Shown piece by piece: positions 1 through 7,331 of a stretch of 13,926 nucleotides of DNA (positions within the stretch are counted from its first letter, which is position 1; every line of letters begins with the position of its first letter). The DNA is from Actinomycetes bacterium (GTDB lineage Bacteria; Actinomycetota; Actinomycetes; Actinomycetales; Demequinaceae): the NCBI GenBank assembly GCA_023428185.1, contig JAEYYZ010000146.1:1-13926 (forward strand), written 5' to 3'. The notes beneath the pieces were generated by a model. That model searched no databases and was not told the origin of the DNA. It saw nothing but the letters and a program-made list of their open reading frames with translations. The translations under genes were made by a program, and so were the position numbers.

Positions 1-308
1 AGCGCGAGCGGCACCCCTACCCCCGGGATGGCGGCTGACGCACCCACCCCGGCCCCCGTAACGGTCACCGTGGACACGTAGCGCTTCTCGAGCTCCTTGA
101 GGAGGTCGGCGGGAGTGGCATCCGGCTTGTCGCGGCGGAGCGACTTGAGGTACTCCATCACCACAGGGCGCTGCACGGAAATGGCCTTGTAGATGCGGGA
201 TTCCATGTCTGTGGCATCTACGAGGTCGGTGGGTTTGACCACCACGTCGTACGCGTCCACTGCGACGATCTCACCGGAAACTGGGTTGCTGCTGTCCTTG
301 TTGGGCAT
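1..308 (-). CDS. Hypothetical protein, 5' part only (runs off the left edge)
   Basis: The first 102 codons of a gene read leftward; the 3' end lies outside the window. It starts at ATG 308-306 with a GGAG Shine-Dalgarno 5 nt upstream. Residues 1-35 are polar and acidic. Residues 36-80 look helical and charged (SRIYKAISVQRPVV, then LKSLRRD, then LLKELEKRYVST). From about residue 81 a Gly/Ala/Val/Pro stretch begins (VTVTGAGVGASAAIPGVGVP), which looks like the start of a membrane-inserted or EcsC-like segment. I do not recognise a named family; it resembles uncharacterised actinobacterial proteins with a cytoplasmic N-terminus and a hydrophobic core. It is read in the same direction as purQ but has its own leader, so it is probably not part of the pur unit. 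Function unknown. Confidence 0.75.
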   Translation of the reverse strand, partial: MPNKDSSNPVSGEIVAVDAYDVVVKPTDLVDATDMESRIYKAISVQRPVVMEYLKSLRRDKPDATPADLLKELEKRYVSTVTVTGAGVGASAAIPGVGVPLA

Positions 309-350
309 AGTGACTCCGTTGGGGGTGGCTGAGGGTGGGCCTTTGTCACC

Positions 351-356
351 ACATTA
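351..356 (-). promoter_or_regulatory. Possible -10 element of the gene at 1-308
   Basis: TAATGT on the minus strand fits an actinobacterial TAnnnT -10 box and would give a leader of roughly 36 nt carrying the GGAG site. No convincing -35 box is present, so this is weak. Confidence 0.25.
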
Positions 357-404
357 CCCGCGGGACGCGGGGCGGGGCAGGCTCGCATTCCTTCTTCCGG
401 TGCG

Positions 405-481
405 TAAGTGACGGTTAACCCGACATCGCGACACCATCTGTGCGGCGGCCTCGCGCCCTTTGTCGTCTCAACCGTCACTTA
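405..481. repeat. Perfect 12-bp inverted repeat in intergenic region
   Basis: TAAGTGACGGTT at 405-416 is the exact reverse complement of AACCGTCACTTA at 470-481, with 53 nt between the arms. The rest of 309-580 holds nothing else firm: the 5' leader of the gene at 1-308, the repeat, a small possible ORF at 493 and a hairpin after purQ. Two opposed copies of one motif suggest a regulator binding as a looped or paired dimer, or a long-stem RNA. The regulator is unknown. Confidence 0.6.
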
Positions 482-492
482 GGAACAGAGGA

Positions 493-603
493 ATGGCAAC
501 CGTAGCCCGCCGCAAACCCAGGTCACGCAGCACTATCAGCGGGCTCGCCGCACCACCCGCAGCGCGGGTGTCCACCGAACTTACGCGCTCACCAGGCGCT
601 TGA
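493..603 (+). CDS. Possible 36-residue small ORF, antisense to the end of purQ
   Basis: ATG at 493 is preceded by AGAGGA, a plausible ribosome site with only 1-2 nt spacing, and the frame runs to TGA at 601-603. The predicted peptide is basic at its N-terminus (MATVARRKPRSRS) and then Ala/Pro rich. Its last 23 nt overlap the purQ 3' end in antisense. It begins 12 nt beyond the right arm of the 12-bp inverted repeat. I recognise no family, and short GC-rich frames arise often by chance, so treat it as a candidate only. Confidence 0.15.
   Translation: MATVARRKPRSRSTISGLAAPPAARVSTELTRSPGA
554..570 (-). terminator. Short hairpin after purQ
   Basis: CACCCGC (554-560) and GCGGGTG (564-570) form a 7-bp GC stem with a 3-nt loop, beginning 10 nt past the purQ stop. 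No U-tract follows, which is common at actinobacterial gene ends, so it is a possible but not certain terminator. Confidence 0.35.
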
Positions 604-1282
604 TGACCGAGGTGAAGAACGCCAAACCATCGGTCCCAGCCCGCCCAGTCTCACGCGAGTCCGGCCCAAAGCCGGGCTCTACGGCGTGCTCGGGGTGCGG
701 CATGAGACCCACGACGTTGCCGCGAGCGTTGGAAATTCCCGCGATGTCTCGGCGGGAGCCGTTGGGGTTCCAGCCCACGTAACGGAACACCACGCGGCCT
801 TCAGCCTCAAGTTCATCCAGCACGCGCTCGTCGGCCACATACTGGCCGTCTTGGTTCTTGAGCGGCACGGTGATTTCTTCACCGACCTCGTAGTCGCTGG
901 TCCACACCGTCTGCGAGTTCTCCACGCGCAGGGTTTGGTCGCGGCACACAAAGGCACGGTGGTCGTTCTTGATCATGGAGCCGGGTAGCAAATGCACCTC
1001 AGTGAGCACCTGGAAACCGTTGCAGATTCCCAGTACCGGCAGGCCGCCGTTTGCCGCGTCCACGATCGAGTCCATGATGGGCGCAAACCGCGCGATCGCA
1101 CCCGCCCGCAAATAGTCCCCGTAGCTGAAACCACCGGGCAAGACCACTGCGTCAACGGCGTGCAGGTCAGCATCGGCATGCCATAGAGCTACGGCCTCAG
1201 CGCCGGCCAGCTTGACCGCGCGCATGGCGTCGCGGTCGTCGAGCGAGCCAGGGAACGTGACGACGCCGATGCGCGCGCTCAC
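581..1282 (-). CDS. purQ: Phosphoribosylformylglycinamidine synthase, glutaminase subunit PurQ
   Basis: PurQ releases ammonia from glutamine and passes it to PurL, which with PurS converts FGAR to FGAM in purine synthesis; it acts in the cytosol. The 233-residue protein is the normal length for the small-subunit type. It has the class I glutamine amidotransferase fold: VVLPGGFSYGD at 46-56, the nucleophile elbow GICNGFQ with Cys87, and the His196/Glu198 pair in PHPEHA. All three catalytic residues are present. I chose GTG at 1282-1280 because it overlaps the purS stop as GTGA and starts the conserved RIGVVTFPGS strand. The open frame upstream, to 1402, only reads through purS in another frame. 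Translation is probably coupled to purS; AAGGA lies about 10 nt upstream. No purL follows, which is unusual for actinobacteria. Confidence 0.97.
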   Translation of the reverse strand: MSARIGVVTFPGSLDDRDAMRAVKLAGAEAVALWHADADLHAVDAVVLPGGFSYGDYLRAGAIARFAPIMDSIVDAANGGLPVLGICNGFQVLTEVHLLPGSMIKNDHRAFVCRDQTLRVENSQTVWTSDYEVGEEITVPLKNQDGQYVADERVLDELEAEGRVVFRYVGWNPNGSRRDIAGISNARGNVVGLMPHPEHAVEPGFGPDSRETGRAGTDGLAFFTSVIKRLVSA

Positions 1283-1653
1283 GCGAGCAAGTCCTTCTTC
1301 TCGATGCCGAACTTGGAGAGCGGGTTCTCGCCGTGGTCGTGACCACCGTGACCGCCATGTCCGTGTCCGTGTCCGCCACCACCGTGACCGCCGCAACCGC
1401 AACCGGAGCCGACCACCTTGACCTGGACCACGTCCTCGATTACGGGATTGCTCAACAGGGTGGTAGCGGCTTCGCGCACGCGCGCCAGCACCTCCTCGGT
1501 GACCTCGCCGTCAATGGTGAGTTCAAACCGCTTTCCTTGACGCACCTCGGCCACACCATCAAAGCCGAGGCGAGCCATAGCGGCACCCACAGCCTTGCCT
1601 TGGGGGTCAAGGATCTCGGGCTTGGGCATCACGTGAACGAGGATGGTTGCCAT
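1279..1653 (-). CDS. purS: Phosphoribosylformylglycinamidine synthase subunit PurS with His-rich tail
   Basis: PurS is the small bridging subunit of the three-part FGAM synthetase (PurS, PurQ, PurL). Residues 1-80 match the compact PurS domain, with MPKPEILDPQGKAV at 9-22, a Gly-rich turn, KRFELTI at 41-47 and the amphipathic helix VTEEVLARVREAATTLLSNP (51-70). The family is usually about 80-90 residues; this one has 124. The extra 44 residues start with GCGCGG (two Cys, 85 and 87), continue as a Gly/His run with seven His between 90 and 107, and end in a charged segment (LSKFGIEKKDLLA). The tail looks able to bind a metal such as nickel, zinc or copper, or could be a flexible linker; this is inference. 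The start ATG at 1653 has no Shine-Dalgarno but has TAAACT 6 nt upstream, suggesting a leaderless mRNA. Confidence 0.95.
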   Translation of the reverse strand: MATILVHVMPKPEILDPQGKAVGAAMARLGFDGVAEVRQGKRFELTIDGEVTEEVLARVREAATTLLSNPVIEDVVQVKVVGSGCGCGGHGGGGHGHGHGGHGGHDHGENPLSKFGIEKKDLLA

Positions 1654-1659
1654 GCCACG

Positions 1660-1665
1660 AGTTTA
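1660..1665 (-). promoter_or_regulatory. Predicted leaderless -10 element of purS
   Basis: TAAACT on the minus strand lies 6 nt before the purS ATG, so transcription would begin at or next to the start codon. No good -35 box is visible. Support comes from the same spacing at seven other starts in the window. Confidence 0.5.
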
Positions 1666-1708
1666 GCGGGCTGCTGGGCTACGCCCGCGAGGCTCTCGAT
1701 CCAGGTGG

Positions 1709-2140
1709 TCAGCACACCCAGTTGTAGGTGATCTCCTGAGTAGTGAGCCAGGTAGACAGTCGACCGTTGTCGGACACCCAGTATGCGAACCCACCGTCAT
1801 AGCGCGTCAAGGTGCCGGTGTCATCACCCGGTCCCGGCGCTGCCACACGCGGGAGCATCCCTCGAGACTTGCCCTGGGGGGCATCGGCCCTGGACGGAGG
1901 TACAAAATCCTCGGCGTTGCTCGGTTGGAACTGATAGTAGGTGGCGCCTTCAAAGCCCAATATCTCGTTGCCACACGCCGGGTAGAACGCCACGCCCGCG
2001 GTCTGGTCCAGGAGTTCTCCGGGCTTGCCGAGGTCCATGGGCGAGCCGCCTTCGCGAGGACCCCCAAGTGCGGCGCAGGCGGCAAGCACCACGAGCATCG
2101 CCGCTAATGCGACAACCCTGCTGAGGTTCTTCATAGTCAT
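1709..2140 (-). CDS. Small secreted lipoprotein of unknown function
   Basis: A 143-residue protein with a classic bacterial lipoprotein signal: positive N-region (MTMKNLSR), hydrophobic core to residue 19, then a lipobox ending LVVLAAC with the acylated Cys at 22. The mature part is Gly/Pro rich at first, then has aromatic segments (FEGATYYQFQPSN at 63-75; YDGGFAYWVSDNGRLSTW at 114-131) and a Cys at the very C-terminus (143) that could pair with Cys56. I recognise no domain. It is expected on the outer face of the membrane. ATG 2140 or ATG 2134 could be the start; neither has a clear ribosome site or leaderless -10. It sits between purS and purC, breaking up the pur genes, and 79 nt from the divergent VOC gene. 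Confidence 0.82.
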   Translation of the reverse strand: MTMKNLSRVVALAAMLVVLAACAALGGPREGGSPMDLGKPGELLDQTAGVAFYPACGNEILGFEGATYYQFQPSNAEDFVPPSRADAPQGKSRGMLPRVAAPGPGDDTGTLTRYDGGFAYWVSDNGRLSTWLTTQEITYNWVC

Positions 2141-2183
2141 TAGACGCCCGCTAGACCCCTCATCGTTGGGTAGGAGCGCGCGA

Positions 2184-2213
2184 TCGAAATGCTCGCCGCC
2201 GTATATCTACGCT
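2184..2213 (+). promoter_or_regulatory. Predicted leaderless promoter of the VOC gene
   Basis: TACGCT at 2208-2213 lies 6 nt before ATG 2220, and TCGAAA at 2184-2189 (four of six matches to TTGACA) precedes it by 18 nt. No Shine-Dalgarno is present, so a leaderless transcript fits. Confidence 0.5.
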
Positions 2214-2219
2214 AGCTTC

Positions 2220-2594
2220 ATGTCCATTGAATTGCGCTTGGAATTGTTCCCCGCTGACGTCGATTCCACGGTGGCGTTCTACGTGGGCGTGCTGGGCTTC
2301 TCCATCACTAAGGACGACAGGCCCACGGGAGGGCGTTACGTCGCGGTTCGCCGTGACGGCGTGCTCGTGGGCCTAGCCGAAGCCCCGGTTGCCGGGGACT
2401 CTCCTGAGGCAAGGCGCCCGCCCACGGGGGTGGAGATAGTCGTTGAGGTGGATGATGTGCGCGCCGAACGTGACCGGATCGTGGCGGCAGGTTGGCCGCT
2501 CGACTCAGACCTGGAAGAGCGCCCTTGGGGGCTCACGGACTTCCGCGTCCTGGATCCTGACGGGTACTACTTGCGGTTCACCAATCGCGCCTAG
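2220..2594 (+). CDS. VOC-superfamily (glyoxalase/bleomycin-resistance fold) protein
   Basis: A 124-residue, single-domain protein with two beta-alpha-beta-beta-beta units: ELRLELFPADVDSTVAFYVG (4-23) as the first, and VEIVVEVDDVRAERDRIVAAGW (71-92) as the second, ending in the signature DPDGYYLRF (112-120). The fold is used for metal-dependent lyases and dioxygenases and for drug-binding proteins. Canonical glyoxalase metal ligands look absent: the first strand has Leu/Glu where His is usual, and the last strand has Arg119 where Glu is usual. So a binding or resistance role may be more likely than glyoxalase I activity; the substrate is unknown. The start ATG 2220 is chosen over the longer open frame (from 2025) because the fold begins here and a leaderless promoter precedes it. 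Its TAG stop overlaps the purC stop in the palindrome CTAG. Confidence 0.88.
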   Translation: MSIELRLELFPADVDSTVAFYVGVLGFSITKDDRPTGGRYVAVRRDGVLVGLAEAPVAGDSPEARRPPTGVEIVVEVDDVRAERDRIVAAGWPLDSDLEERPWGLTDFRVLDPDGYYLRFTNRA

Positions 2595-3487
2595 GACCGG
2601 GCTAGCTTGTCGTACGCCTCGAGGTAACGCTGGCGCGTGCGCTCCACCACATCATCCGGCAGGGCGGGCGGAGGCGCATCCCCGTGCCTATCCCAGCCCG
2701 ATGCCGGGGACGTGAGCCAGTCGCGCACGTATTGCTTGTCATAGCTGGGCTGGGCATGGCCGGGTTCCCACGAGTCCATGGGCCAAAAGCGCGAGGAGTC
2801 TGGCGTGAGGACTTCGTCACCGATGAGGATCTCACCCGTAGCGTCGCGCCCAAACTCAAACTTGGTGTCGGCCAGGATGATCCCTCGATCCGCCGCGAGT
2901 TCATGGGCACGCGCGTAGATCGCCAGCGTAAGTTCGCGCAGCCGTGCCGCCTCGTCGGCCCCGACGCTCGCCACCACTGCGTCAAACGTCACGTTCTCGT
3001 CGTGCTCGCCTACGTCCGCTTTGGCGGCGGGCGTGAAGATGGGCGCCGGCAACCGCGAGCCATCCACGAGCCCGCCTGGCAGTGGCACGCCACACACCTC
3101 ACCCGTCGCGTTGTACTCCACCAAACCCGAGCCGGTCAGGTATCCGCGCGCCACGCACTCCACGGGGAACATGTCGAGCCGTTTGCACACCATGGCGCGC
3201 CCTTGCACCTCAAACGGCACCGGCGCCTCCACTGTGTGGTTGGGCACAATGTCGCGGATCTGGTCAAACCACCACAAGCTCAGCGCCGTGAGAATGGCCC
3301 CTTTGCCAGGGATTTCAGTGGGCAACACCCAGTCGTAGGCACTAATACGGTCCGATGCCACCACCAGCACCACGTCCCCGCGGGGGTGGGCGGTGGCTGG
3401 CACATACAGGTCACGCACTTTGCCGGAGTAGATGTGCTTCCAGCCATCCAGTTCGAGCACAACGGGCGGAGACGCGTGTCCAGGCAT
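2591..3487 (-). CDS. purC: Phosphoribosylaminoimidazole-succinocarboxamide synthase (SAICAR synthetase)
   Basis: PurC joins aspartate to CAIR using ATP, giving SAICAR in de novo purine synthesis. The 298 residues match the long form of the enzyme, as in actinobacteria and yeast, rather than the shorter form of about 240. Visible motifs: YSGKVRDLY (20-28, ATP loop), SDRISAYDWVLPTEIPGKG (45-63), VECVARGYLTGSG (109-121, substrate site), LADTKFEFG (205-213) and IGDEVLTPDSSRFWP (222-236), then YDKQYVRDWL (249-258). All key blocks are intact. The start ATG 3487 lies 12 nt past the purD stop; the AGGAG site (3501-3497) shares bases with the purD TAG, so purC is cotranscribed with and probably coupled to purD. 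The 3' end meets the VOC gene head-on with stops overlapping by 4 nt, leaving no room for an intergenic terminator. Confidence 0.97.
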   Translation of the reverse strand: MPGHASPPVVLELDGWKHIYSGKVRDLYVPATAHPRGDVVLVVASDRISAYDWVLPTEIPGKGAILTALSLWWFDQIRDIVPNHTVEAPVPFEVQGRAMVCKRLDMFPVECVARGYLTGSGLVEYNATGEVCGVPLPGGLVDGSRLPAPIFTPAAKADVGEHDENVTFDAVVASVGADEAARLRELTLAIYARAHELAADRGIILADTKFEFGRDATGEILIGDEVLTPDSSRFWPMDSWEPGHAQPSYDKQYVRDWLTSPASGWDRHGDAPPPALPDDVVERTRQRYLEAYDKLARS

Positions 3488-3499
3488 GCGGTGCGGCTC

Positions 3500-4768
3500 C
3501 TAGTCCGAGACGATTCGCGCGGCTGCCTGCGCAATGTCAGTGCGGTGGTGCGAACCCTCGAGGCCCACTCGCGCCACGCCTGCGTACGCGCGATCTCGCG
3601 CTGGCGCAAGGTGCGGGCCCACACCCACCACGGAAAGCACTCGTCCGCCAGCGGATACCAAGTGACCGGAGGCGTCCAGGGCGGTTCCCGCGTGGAGTAC
3701 ATGCACACCCGGCTCGGCGTTGGCTTCGTCCAGACCGGTGATCTCGTCACCTTTGACCGGCTCACCCGGGTAGTTCTTAGCGGCGATGACCACGGTGACC
3801 GCGGCATCGTCGCTCCAGTCGAGCGCTGGGTAGTCGGCGAGTCCTCCTTGAGCGGCGGCGAGGAGCACTCCTGCGAGCGGAGTCCGCAGCCGCGCGAGCA
3901 CCACTTGAGTCTCTGGATCGCCAAAGCGGGCGTTGAATTCGATGACCTTGACGCCTTTGCTGGTGAGCGCGAGCCCGCAATAGAGCACTCCCACAAACGG
4001 CGTGCCGCGCCGCGACATCTCGTCCACCGTGGGCTGAGCGACGTGCGCTACTACCTGGGCGACGAGCCCCGGCGGTGCCCACGGGAGCGGCGAGTAGGCG
4101 CCCATGCCACCAGTGTTGGGCCCGGCATCGGCGTCGAGCGCACGCTTGAAATCTTGAGCGGGTTGCAGCGGGACTACCGAGGTCCCGTCGCACAATACGA
4201 ACAGGCTCACCTCGGGACCGTCCAGATAGTCCTCGACCACCACGGTGCCGCCAGCAGCAAGGATGGCGTCGCCGTGTGCGAGCGCCTCGTCGCGATGCTC
4301 GGTGACCACTACACCTTTGCCCGCCGCCAAACCGTCGTCTTTGACCACGTACGGTGCGCCAAACTCGGCGAGCGCGGCGGCCAACTCAGAGCCCGTTCGA
4401 CAGGTACGGCTCTGCGCCGTGGGGACCCCAGCAGCCTCCATGACCTCTTTGGCAAAGGCCTTGGAGCCTTCGAGCATCGCGGCCTGCGCGCTGGGACCAA
4501 ACACGGGGATCCCTGCTTCACGTACGGAATCCGCTACGCCTGCCACCAGCGGTGCCTCGGGACCTACCACCACCAGCTCGGCGCCCAAGGCGGTGGCCAG
4601 CGCGGCTACGGCCCCGCCGTCAAGTGGGTTGATGGGGTGCAGAGTCGCGAGTTCGCCGATGCCAGGGTTGCCTGGCGCTGCATGTATGGCGGTCACGGCC
4701 GGGTCGAGGCTCAGGGAGCGGGCCAGAGCGTGCTCGCGCGCGCCGGAGCCAACAATGAGGACGATCAC
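3500..4768 (-). CDS. purD: Phosphoribosylamine-glycine ligase (GAR synthetase)
   Basis: PurD joins phosphoribosylamine to glycine with ATP to give GAR, the second step of purine synthesis. The 422 residues are full length for the ATP-grasp family member. In order: Rossmann-like N-domain IVLIVGSGAREHALA (2-16), VVGPEAPLVAGVAD (67-80), central domain with EGSKAFAKEVM (100-110), the glycine-rich ATP loop VVKDDGLAAGKGVVV (141-155), QDFKRALDADAGPNTGGMGAY (205-225), and the metal and phosphate site EFNARFGDPETQ (277-288), then a C-terminal domain. The start is GTG 4768-4766, which opens the conserved first beta strand; it lacks a Shine-Dalgarno and has TAGACT 7 nt upstream, so a separate leaderless transcript is likely. 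purC follows after 12 nt. Confidence 0.97.
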   Translation of the reverse strand: MIVLIVGSGAREHALARSLSLDPAVTAIHAAPGNPGIGELATLHPINPLDGGAVAALATALGAELVVVGPEAPLVAGVADSVREAGIPVFGPSAQAAMLEGSKAFAKEVMEAAGVPTAQSRTCRTGSELAAALAEFGAPYVVKDDGLAAGKGVVVTEHRDEALAHGDAILAAGGTVVVEDYLDGPEVSLFVLCDGTSVVPLQPAQDFKRALDADAGPNTGGMGAYSPLPWAPPGLVAQVVAHVAQPTVDEMSRRGTPFVGVLYCGLALTSKGVKVIEFNARFGDPETQVVLARLRTPLAGVLLAAAQGGLADYPALDWSDDAAVTVVIAAKNYPGEPVKGDEITGLDEANAEPGVHVLHAGTALDASGHLVSAGGRVLSVVGVGPHLAPARDRAYAGVARVGLEGSHHRTDIAQAAARIVSD

Positions 4769-4775
4769 GCGAGCG

Positions 4776-4781
4776 AGTCTA
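4776..4781 (-). promoter_or_regulatory. Predicted leaderless -10 element of purD
   Basis: TAGACT on the minus strand ends 7 nt before the GTG start. No good -35 box is visible, and the expected -35 position falls within the hairpin at 4783-4805. Confidence 0.45.
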
Positions 4782-4782
4782 C

Positions 4783-4805
4783 AGAGCCGCCGCGTTCCCG
4801 GCTCT
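4783..4805 (-). terminator. Hairpin between purA and purD
   Basis: AGAGCCG (4783-4789) and CGGCTCT (4799-4805) form a perfect 7-bp stem with a 9-nt loop in the 85-nt gap after purA. There is no U-tract. It could end purA transcripts or be an operator over the purD promoter. Confidence 0.35.
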
Positions 4806-4853
4806 CGCTACTGGAAGGCGCCGATCACCGCGCTCGATGCTACGGCTCACCGG

Positions 4854-6149
4854 CTAGGCGCGCTCGTGCAGCAAGTCGTTGATCTGGATGATCTCGTCAC
4901 GCCCAGGGCCCACGCCAATGGTGGAGATACGGCAGTCGGAGAACTCCTCCACTGCCTTGACGTAGTCCTGCGCAGCCGTGGGCAGGTCGCTCAACTCGCG
5001 CGCGCCAGTGATGTCTTCGCTCCAACCCGGCAGAATCTCATACACAGGCACCGCGGCCGCGAACGCGCCCTGGTCGAGCGGCAAGTCTTGGTAGCGCACG
5101 CCGTTGACGTCGTAAGCCACGCACACAGGGATCTCCTCAAGCCCAGTGAGCACGTCCAGCTTGGTGAGCACAATGTCGGTGAGTCCGTTGACGCGCGATG
5201 CGTAACGGGACACCACGGCGTCGTACCAACCGCAGCGTCGGGGACGGCCAGTGGTGGTGCCGAACTCGTGGCCCACTTGGCGCAAACGCTCGCCGTTGTC
5301 ATCCAAGAGCTCGGTGGGCATAGGGCCTTCACCCACGCGCGTGGTGTACGCCTTGGCAATGCCAATGACCGAGTCGATACGCGTGGGGCCTACACCCGAG
5401 CCAGTGCACGCGCCGCCCGCTGTCGCGTTGGACGACGTCACAAAGGGATACGTGCCGTGGTCCACGTCAAGCATGGTGGCCTGACCGCCCTCGAACAACA
5501 CAGTGCGGCCCTCGTCCAACGCGGTGTTGAGCACGAGCGAGGTGTCAGCCACGTGGGGCTCAAGCCGGTCGCGGTAGGCGAGCAACTCGTCGGCCACCTC
5601 GTCCACCGTGATGGCGCGCCGGTTGTAAACCTTGACGAGCAAGTGGTTCTTGGTGGCGAGCGCGCCTTCAATCTTGTCGCGCAGCACCGACTCATCAAAG
5701 AGATCGCCAATACGCAGGCCCACGCGGTTGATCTTGTCGGCATATGCAGGCCCGATGCCGCGGCCAGTGGTGCCGATCTTGCGCGAACCCAAGAAGCGCT
5801 CGGTCACGTTGTCCAAGGTGCGCGCATAGGGCGCAATGATGTGCGCCGCGTTGGAGACCAACAAGTCCGAGGTGTCCACGCCGCGCTCATTGAGTGCATC
5901 CAGTTCCTCAAACAACACGCGCAAGTCGATGACCACGCCGTTGCCAATCACGGGCGTGCAGCCCGGAGTGAGGATGCCAGACGGCAACAAGTGCAACGCG
6001 AACTTTTGGTCGCCAATTACCACCGTGTGGCCGGCGTTGTTGCCGCCGTTGAACTTCACCACATAGTCGACGCGGGAACCGAGCAGATCGGTTGCCTTGC
6101 CTTTACCTTCGTCGCCCCACTGGGCACCAACGATGACTGCTGCGGGCAT
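4854..6149 (-). CDS. purA: Adenylosuccinate synthetase
   Basis: PurA joins IMP and aspartate with GTP to give adenylosuccinate, the first step from IMP to AMP. The 431 residues are the standard length. Key signatures are intact: GAQWGDEGKGK (8-18) with the catalytic Asp13, KFNGGNNAGHTVV with catalytic His41, GTTGRGIGPAYADKINR, the EGGQATMLDVDHGTYPFVTS block, the GPTRIDSVIGIAKAYTTRVGEGPMPTEL block, GHEFGTTTGRPRRCGWYD, the GTP-base motif LTKLDVLTG, and GVGPGRDEIIQ near the C-terminus. The start ATG 6149 has a strong GGAGGG site (6160-6155) at 5-nt spacing. The gene lies 70 nt after fba with a large hairpin between and no obvious promoter of its own after that hairpin, so it may be read through from fba. 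Confidence 0.98.
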   Translation of the reverse strand: MPAAVIVGAQWGDEGKGKATDLLGSRVDYVVKFNGGNNAGHTVVIGDQKFALHLLPSGILTPGCTPVIGNGVVIDLRVLFEELDALNERGVDTSDLLVSNAAHIIAPYARTLDNVTERFLGSRKIGTTGRGIGPAYADKINRVGLRIGDLFDESVLRDKIEGALATKNHLLVKVYNRRAITVDEVADELLAYRDRLEPHVADTSLVLNTALDEGRTVLFEGGQATMLDVDHGTYPFVTSSNATAGGACTGSGVGPTRIDSVIGIAKAYTTRVGEGPMPTELLDDNGERLRQVGHEFGTTTGRPRRCGWYDAVVSRYASRVNGLTDIVLTKLDVLTGLEEIPVCVAYDVNGVRYQDLPLDQGAFAAAVPVYEILPGWSEDITGARELSDLPTAAQDYVKAVEEFSDCRISTIGVGPGRDEIIQINDLLHERA

Positions 6150-6170
6150 CTCAGCCCTCCCCTCACGTGC

Positions 6171-6205
6171 GGAAGCCCCCGCGGTTCACGACCACGGGGG
6201 CTTCC
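6171..6205 (-). terminator. Strong 14-bp stem-loop between fba and purA
   Basis: The arms 6171-6184 and 6192-6205 pair over 14 bp with one G-T wobble and a 7-nt loop; the outer 11 bp (GGAAGCCCCCG) are perfect. On the minus strand it starts 14 nt after the fba stop and ends about 10 nt before the purA ribosome site. There is no U-tract, so it could be a terminator, an attenuator or an mRNA-stabilising stem. Confidence 0.7.
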
Positions 6206-6219
6206 CACATGATCGCTTG

Positions 6220-7239
<1,020 letters not shown>

Positions 7240-7290
7240 GAGTGTTCTCCTGAAGTCTTGCGGTATGAACCGCAGACCATTGTGTCAGAA

Positions 7291-7325
7291 ACCGGGACCA
7301 CCCGTCTGCGGCCTAGGTCCCCGGT
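7291..7325 (-). terminator. Hairpin between the trmH-like gene and fba
   Basis: ACCGGGACC (7291-7299) pairs with GGTCCCCGGT (7316-7325) with one bulged base. It lies between the methyltransferase stop and the fba leader, followed by no U-run on the minus strand. A possible terminator. Confidence 0.4.
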
Positions 7326-7331
7326 TGCGGC

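Noticed and set aside
1283..1402. N-terminal extension of purQ
   Set aside because: The extra codons are Arg-rich and read the purS tail in another frame. The conserved PurQ start begins at GTG 1282 with a GTGA overlap.
2025..2219. N-terminal extension of the VOC protein
   Set aside because: It is antisense to the lipoprotein and its signal peptide, and the VOC fold begins at ATG 2220.
2684..4882. Very long plus-strand open frame (732 codons)
   Set aside because: It runs antisense through purC and purD, whose family motifs are complete. Its translation is rich in Arg, His and Gly with no recognisable domain, as expected for a GC-rich shadow frame.
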